This document shows, piece after piece, positions 58,421-64,000 of a stretch of DNA of 64,000 nucleotides; the stretch's first letter is position 1, and every line of letters starts with the position of its first letter. This DNA comes from Petaurus breviceps papuanus (Eukaryota; Chordata; Mammalia; Diprotodontia; Petauridae). The stretch lies in NCBI GenBank assembly GCA_028583685.1, contig JAMXIF010001164.1, forward strand, positions 13,709,106 to 13,773,105, in the 5' to 3' direction. The notes below the pieces were generated by a model. That model was given only the letters and a program-made list of their open reading frames with translations. It did not search any database and was not told the DNA's origin. The position numbers and the translations under genes are program-made.

Positions 58421-58562
58421 GTCTTTTGGAGGCAATTGGGGTTAACTGACTTGTCCAGTGATATCAAGACACAGTTAATAAGTGTCTGAGGTCAGATTGG
58501 AACTCAGCTTTTCCTGACTCTAGGGCCAGTGCTCTGTCTACTGAACCCAGCTAGGTGTTCCA
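58421..58562 (-). mobile_element. tRNA-derived SINE, old copy
   Basis: Antisense SINE: cttttggaggcaattggggt, taactgacttgtccag, aataagtgtctgaggtcaga, tcctgactctagggccagtg, ctctgtctactgaacccagc. It abuts a MIR and has no clear TSD. Confidence 0.75.
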
Positions 58563-58870
58563 ACCACTTACTATTATTGCTATTAGTATTATTATTATGT
58601 CAAATAAAATAACAAATTTGATTTTGGAAATGCTTATTTCAGTACTGATGATACAATTAGGAAAATGATATCTAAAAGTGACAGACAACAAATATAAGGG
58701 ACAGCTGCCCAGGGAAGTATCTTCTGGTCTGGGAAGTAACAGTTATGATGAATACAACAATAAAGAAGTCAACTGAGATACCCTTTCCAAAAGCAATAGT
58801 AATGTTTATTTGATTACTGTTCGTTGAGCAAAAGGGTGAAAGGGAAGGGGTAAATTTGAAGGCAAGATTG

Positions 58871-59084
58871 AAAATGGCTAATGTGAGGGGCAGCAAGTGG
58901 CACAGTATATAGAGCACCAGTCCTGGAGTCAGGAGGACCCGAGTTCAAATGTGGCCTCAGACTCTTAACACGTACTAGCCATGTGACCTTGGGCAAGTCA
59001 CTTAACCCCAATTGCCCTGCCCTCCCCCTCAAAAAAAGCACAACAAAACAAAACAAACAAACAAAAATAAAATGGCTGATGTGA
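58871..59084 (+). mobile_element. tRNA-derived SINE with 16-bp TSD
   Basis: The body is 58887-59068: ggggcagcaagtggcacagt, gagcaccagtcctggagtca, gacccgagttcaaatgtggc, gtgaccttgggcaagtcact, then a C-rich patch and an (aaacaaac) tail. AAAATGGCTRATGTGA flanks it at 58871-58886 and 59069-59084 with one mismatch. Confidence 0.9.
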
Positions 59085-59119
59085 AAGGGCATAGTCAACT
59101 TTTCTACCAGTTAGATAGC

Positions 59120-59460
59120 ATGAGATCTCATTTATCTTTACACACTGGGCCTTGGAGGCCAATTCCAAAATTCCTCCAAGGTATGGTCTCTGGGAGACAA
59201 GAAGTGTGGTAGGAGGAGGCAGTAGTCACAATAGATCAGAAGATAATTAGGGTGAAAGTTGTTCTGAAGGTATTTCTGTAAAGTGAATAGCTTGGAAGAG
59301 AGGAAAGAAAAGAAAAAAAATGGTGGCCTGCAGTCATCTGTGTAGAGGTGATATATTGAAAATAGGGGACTGAAGTAGATAGCCAAGGGAAAGTTTAGAG
59401 GGGAAAAAAATAAGGAAAAAACCTTGAGGAATTCCATGTTAAGTAAAAAAAAATGGACTA
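59120..59460 (+). repeat. Ancient dispersed repeat, probable continuation of 57540-58185
   Basis: Phrases ggtggcctgcagtcatctgt, ggactgaagtagatagccaa and aaaccttgaggaattccatg follow the same remembered repeat. The SINE at 58871 interrupts it. Confidence 0.4.
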
Positions 59461-59469
59461 TGAAGTAGG

Positions 59470-60270
59470 GAAAAATAGCCCCTGACCTCAAATAACTCAC
59501 ATTTTATGAAGAAAGCAGCATGAAGACAATTAAGTAAGAAAAAAAAAAAAGATATGCACAGAATAGATGGAAAGTATCCCTAGAAGAAAACACTCTAGAA
59601 ACTTGGGAGACCAGTAAAAGCTTCAAAATTTATATGATTCTGCCCTAGTAATTATTTAAATTTAATGAAACAGTTAATTTCTACCTTTCTCTCTCTTGCA
59701 AATTACCTTAAATGTTTACCTTTTATGAGTACAATTCTATTCATTTTGAACTCTAACGATGAGGTCAATATACTTACACAGATTAGAAGTTATTTGGACT
59801 TAATTATCTGTGTTTAATTAAAATATTGAGCAAGACCTATTTTTTTCTCTAGCCTACTTTTTATAAAATTCTCTACACACATTTTCACTTAGATAAATGC
59901 TGATCAAAAGTCCGTTAAATTATTAATACATCTATCATCTTAAAATGTGTTTATACTATAGACTATACTAATTCACTTGTTAAAACAAATTATTGTATTA
60001 AATAAAGTTATTGATGAGTTCTTTACCCTTAGTATGGATTAGAAACCTCAAACTATGATCCATTTAAAAGAAATTAAAATGCATAACAACATGATTTATT
60101 TATATTGCAATGAAAACTGGTGCCATATGAAAACAGCCTTATTCCTTTTTAGTGCAACTGTTTTTATTTATTCCTTCTCATTTGAATATACATCTTACAA
60201 TGACTCAGTTTTGCATGGCTGACTATATGAATTCTCCTTATGAGGGAAAATAAGCAAAAAGAATTATAGG
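59470..60270. other. Repeat-poor AT-rich DNA
   Basis: No gene or named repeat was seen. Sequence complexity is low to moderate. Confidence 0.4.
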
Positions 60271-60274
60271 GGTC

Positions 60275-60530
60275 ACAGAATTCCAAAATCTCAGACTTGG
60301 AAGGGAATTCAGAAACCATCTATTTTCTTGCACATCAGATCCAGAGATTTCTTCAATATCTCTAACAAGTTGTCCAGTCTTCACTTAAAGGCCTCCAGCT
60401 AGGTATACCATGCTACATTTGGAGGTAACTCATTCTGCTTTTGGATGACCACCTGAAAGTTTGTCCTTGTTCTGGGTACCATATATATCCTTCTTAAAGC
60501 AGCCTAAGTTTTTCTTCTTGGCTGACATAT
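60275..60530 (+). repeat. CR1/L3-like LINE 3' region
   Basis: Blocks aaaatctcagacttggaagg, gaattcagaaaccatctatt, gttgtccagtcttcacttaa, aggcctccagctaggtatac and ctcattctgcttttggatga resemble the 3' region of CR1/L3-type elements. It is diverged. Confidence 0.45.
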
Positions 60531-60571
60531 CATATTATTAACTGATGGGGTTCATAGTTCACTAAATTCTT

Positions 60572-60763
60572 GTTTTTTTTTTTTTTTTCATTTATTTATT
60601 TATTTATTTATTTTGCTTTTTGGAGGGGGGAATGCAGGGCAGTTAGGTTTAAGTGACTTGCACAAGTTCACATGGCTAGTGAGTGTTAAGTGTCTGAGAC
60701 CATATTTGAACTCAAGTTCTCCTGACTCCAGGGCTCTATTCACTGCATCACCTAGCCACTCCA
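60572..60763 (-). mobile_element. tRNA-derived SINE with (TAAA)n-type tail
   Basis: Reading the plus strand: poly(T) (60572-60588), a tttatttatttattta tract, then ttttgctttttggagggggg, ggcagttaggtttaagtgac, gagtgttaagtgtctgagac, ctcctgactccagggctcta and ttcactgcatcacctagcca. This is an inverted SINE of the gggyggctaggt subfamily. No convincing TSD was found. Confidence 0.8.
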
Positions 60764-61274
60764 TTTTTTCCCATTTTTTTAGAGTACTAGCTAGCCATAC
60801 TCCTCCCTCATCTTTTATATGTGAAATGGCATGTTTTAACCCAATATAGGATTTTGAAAAATCCAAGTTCAACTTGTAACCCAAATCTATATGATGAAAT
60901 TAATTGACCCTCAATTTATCATAATATAAAATTTTTCTAGCTATAAACCCCATATATCCTTCACTCCTGAAAATTCTTTCTGCACATTTAATAATATGTT
61001 ATTTGTCAAACTACTTATCGAGAAAAGGCTAATGTCTTTTCCTTCTCCAACATCAGACAGTGCCATCTCATGCTCAAATGCATCTATTATGACAAAGGTA
61101 AATGCTCAATTATACATTTCTACCATGTGCATGTTGGTGATAATGTCATTATTTGTATCTATTTTATTAATGAATATTGTACATACCTCTAAGAGAACAA
61201 TGTAAAAAAAAATTAGCTAGCTTACATAGAAATCTCTTAGTTGGAAGGGAATATGCATTTTCTATTGTTTTAAA

Positions 61275-61465
61275 GTAGTATGAACAGTGGAGTCAGAAAG
61301 TAAGGGTTCCAGTCTCAGCTCTTCTATCAACCAGTTAGTGATCTGGGCAAATCAATTAACTGCCCTTGCAATCAAATTCAGAATCTGGAAAATAAAGCTC
61401 AACAAGAAAATGTGTAACTTTTTTTTCAGCTATAGAAGTCGTTGAGTCTAAGATTCTAATTTAGT
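61275..61465 (+). repeat. MIR-type CORE-SINE
   Basis: Blocks acagtggagtcagaaagtaa, gggttccagtctcagctctt, tgatctgggcaaatcaatta and gaatctggaaaataaagctc. Confidence 0.6.
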
Positions 61466-61744
61466 CTCATAACCAATGTAAGAATTTCTTCTGCAATGCA
61501 CCTTGGGAAATGGTCATATTTGTTTGAGTATCTGCAGTGACAAGCAGAGGGCTACCAAATGAGTATAGTTCTTTCTATTATGAAACAGTTTGACTTCTTT
61601 ACAAATTCTTATTCACTAATTGTAACCACACAGAACTCTATTCCCTATCATCTAAAAGAACTTATAAGTGTTTGAAAAATTCTACTTCTGCGCCATTTTC
61701 TCACTAGAAAACTTGGAAAGACTAAAAACAACCCCCCCAAAAAA

Positions 61745-62000
61745 AGATGATAGATAGATGGATGGGTGGATATATAAACAGATAGATAGACTGACAGATA
61801 GATAGGTAGATTGATATAGAAAATAGATGAAAAAATAGATGTATGGATAGATTGATCACTCTATTAAATGCTTACTCTGTAACATTAACTATGCTAATTT
61901 CTGGGGATAAATATAAGTGACTAAGATCATCCTGACTTTTAAAGAAATTACATTCTAATCGGGAAGAAATAAGTGATCTGATAGGCCAGTGATTGGGAAA
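61745..62000. repeat. Degenerate GATA/GATG tract and dispersed-repeat fragment
   Basis: 61745-61855 is built of gatagatagatggatg-like words. 61855-61980 has tctattaaatgcttactctg and tttctggggataaatataag, the same old family as at 20220. Confidence 0.65.
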
Positions 62001-62239
62001 AATGGGAAGTGAGGAAAATCAGAAATCCAGAGAATGAGTGGGAGTGATATAAGCAAAAGTAGAGCCCTTTGAGAAATGGTGGTTCAGGCTGAGGACTAAC
62101 CAATAGGAAGAACAGTGCCATGGAAAGTTCTTCCAGGGTGGCAGAGTAGTTGGTTAGGGGAAAGACATATTCAAAGAGAGAGTGAGTATTCCCTCTCTAT
62201 TTTATCACATGTCTTGATGAATAATTTCCTATAACCCTC

Positions 62240-62281
<42 letters not shown>
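62240..62281. repeat. (AC)21 microsatellite
   Basis: A pure AC run. Confidence 0.97.
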
Positions 62282-62284
<3 letters not shown>

Positions 62285-62559
62285 ATATGTCCCAGCTCTG
62301 AAAGAGAATCATCTAATCAGCACTGCCATCATTCCTGGAAAGTATGTGCCCAGCTACATATGCAATTATCCCTGCATTTATGACCAAATACTTTTCAATT
62401 ATCCTGTTCACACTACTGTAGATAATCTCTAGTTTTTTAGTATGTCAATAAGCAAAGTAGCTGTGATTCTGTGATTTTGTCAATGAGGGTCAATTCCCAC
62501 AGAGAACTTCTTCAAGTTTTCATAATCCATCTATGAATTAGTAGGCAAATTCTAGACAG

Positions 62560-62690
62560 TCACATGAATCACTAAAAGGTTATATGACTTGTCAAAGGTC
62601 AGGTCTGCATAACAAAACCCCTAGACAGGATTTGAAAACAGGTGTCCTATCCCTAAATTCAAGATTAAGACTCTGTGTACTCCACTATTT
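62560..62690 (-). repeat. MIR-type remnant
   Basis: Antisense MIR: aggttatatgacttgtcaaa, ggtcaggtctgcataac, acaggatttgaaaacaggtg, agactctgtgtactccact. Confidence 0.55.
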
Positions 62691-62699
62691 GCTAATATC

Positions 62700-64000
62700 C
62701 TTCTTTAAATGTGGTGCCCCCAAAGGAACATGATATTATGAATGTTACTTGGTTGTCACAAATACAGGAAAGTTTAGATCCCTGGATCTGCACAATCTAC
62801 TTCTCTTAAGGTGATGGAATCATTCACTCTATTGGCAACAAGGGTCTAATATTAACTCCTATCGAGCACAGTCACCCTAAACTCAGCTGATTTTTTTTTC
62901 ACCTGAAAGACTAACAAACCAGGTCACCTCTACCCTGAACTAGAAAATGAATCATTTTAACTCAACAATGATGATAACTTTGGGCCATGGTCAGTGTTTT
63001 TGTTCTTCTTTCCCTGTTGGTGTAATAATCTTATATTATCATTCTTCTTATATTTTATTATTTGCATAAGGAAACTTTTCCTTGCCATGAAATGCAACTG
63101 AAAAAAAGCATAATAAAACTTTGCTAATTGAGGATTAAATGGTGTTTACTTTTTCTTTTAGAAATCCTATTATAAGTCCAATATTTAGAAAATTAAAATG
63201 AAGTACACACAGTAATTACTATAAGGTAAAGTACTGAGCTGAAATCATTGTACAGTTCATAATCCTTCCCTCTTGCAAATGAGAATACATATTTTGTTGG
63301 ACTCAGCAGTGTGTACTCCCAGTTGCTCATCCGAAACAGAACCTCTCCATGAAGTAACTAGCCGGCCATCTCTCTTTACCCTTACCAGCAATAATGGCCA
63401 CATGGACACAGATGGCATTCACAGTTGGATCACTAGCATAGTTAATTCTTACAGAAATGTATAGGCAAAATTATAATGCAATAAAGCTTAGGGAAAGTAA
63501 AACTTGTCAAATGTTCATAACACCAGAAATGTCCAAAATATTTTTTTTTAACTTCATAAAAGCAATGAGGAATCAGTGGCTTGAGTTCTGATCTAAGTGA
63601 TGATATTTTCTTGTCAAATTCACAGTCCATTGGTATAGCCACACCATTCATTCAAAGGAAATTAAATACATTCAAAGGAAAGCATCACACTCTGTTTAGA
63701 GGTGCTAGCTTCTTTTGATTGCTTGAAAAAGGTTGGGGGTAGGCAGGCAATGAAGAGTTGGAGAGAATGCACTAGAAAGACACTATTATCCATTGCTTGA
63801 GGACCACACCGCAAAAAGGATTTTCTAACACTCTGACATGACATGATGTTAAAAAAAATTACTTTCTCTTGAATCCATTTAAATTAATTCATTTCCTAGT
63901 TCCACAAGCCTGATGTAGGGGAGAGGAAGGAATGGAATTTAATAACCAAAGATATCCTTTCAAAAAAAAAGAGGTTAGAGAGAGAAAATTTGGAAGAAAA
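62700..64000. other. Unassigned AT-rich DNA to window end
   Basis: No gene or confidently named repeat was found. The frames near 63273-63464 and 63442-63844 are short and featureless. Confidence 0.4.

Noticed and set aside
1-64000. CRISPR-like or other prokaryotic arrays
   Set aside because: No regularly spaced identical repeats with unique spacers occur. All tandem arrays are simple satellites, and the retroposon content is eukaryotic.

Overview
The window looks like gene-free intergenic or intronic DNA from a marsupial nuclear genome. The evidence is the repeat set. There are two subfamilies of tRNA-derived CORE-type SINEs with RNA polymerase III A and B boxes. Marsupial-type L1 and HAL1 (ORF1-only 'half-L1') LINEs occur together with RTE and BovB-clade RTE LINEs. 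Very many old MIR, L2 and CR1/L3 remnants are also present. Base composition is AT-rich. I found no convincing host protein-coding exon, no CpG island and no CRISPR or prokaryotic feature. Nearly every open frame is short and falls in repeats or low-complexity DNA. All family names come from recognised consensus phrases and protein motifs, without a database search.

Layout, left to right. 0-3.2 kb holds three same-orientation retroviral-type LTR fossils. 4.5-8.3 kb holds MIRs, a head-to-tail SINE dimer inside one perfect 16-bp target-site duplication (TSD), and a minus-strand RTE LINE with its associated leader-like sequence. 9.9-12.6 kb is an apparently full-length minus-strand HAL1 with a 10-bp TSD and a frameshifted ORF1. 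12.6-13.9 kb holds RTE-derived non-autonomous elements and an inverted repeat in which one arm carries a greatly expanded GGAA microsatellite. 13.9-17.9 kb holds an LTR-like fossil, tandem duplications, a decayed L1/HAL1 ORF1 region and another RTE-derived element. 18-28 kb holds SINE, MIR and L2 remnants plus a repeat-poor stretch. 28.2-28.7 kb is a BovB 3' end.

30.9-36.9 kb holds L1 pieces, a minus-strand CR1/L3 reverse-transcriptase relic, L2 tails and a near full-length 7SL RNA (SRP RNA) retropseudogene. 37.8-40.3 kb holds a minisatellite, GA tracts and an L1 ORF2 3' end with a compound CA/TA tail. 41-52.4 kb holds two young-looking minus-strand SINEs with perfect TSDs and many MIR/L2 relics. 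53.3-57.1 kb holds a plus-strand HAL1/L1 copy invaded by two SINEs, followed by a minus-strand BovB coding-region relic. 57.5-64 kb holds more old dispersed repeats, SINEs, a CR1/L3-like tail and simple repeats.

There is no operon or pathway here. The biology is a nested record of retroposition. Autonomous LINEs (L1, RTE/BovB, CR1, L2) sit with elements presumed to have used their machinery (HAL1, tRNA-SINEs, RTE-derived elements, MIR, 7SL pseudogene). I found no previously undescribed functional system. The best leads are the SINE dimer, the intact-ended HAL1, the 7SL pseudogene, the two BovB relics and the asymmetric GGAA inverted repeat.
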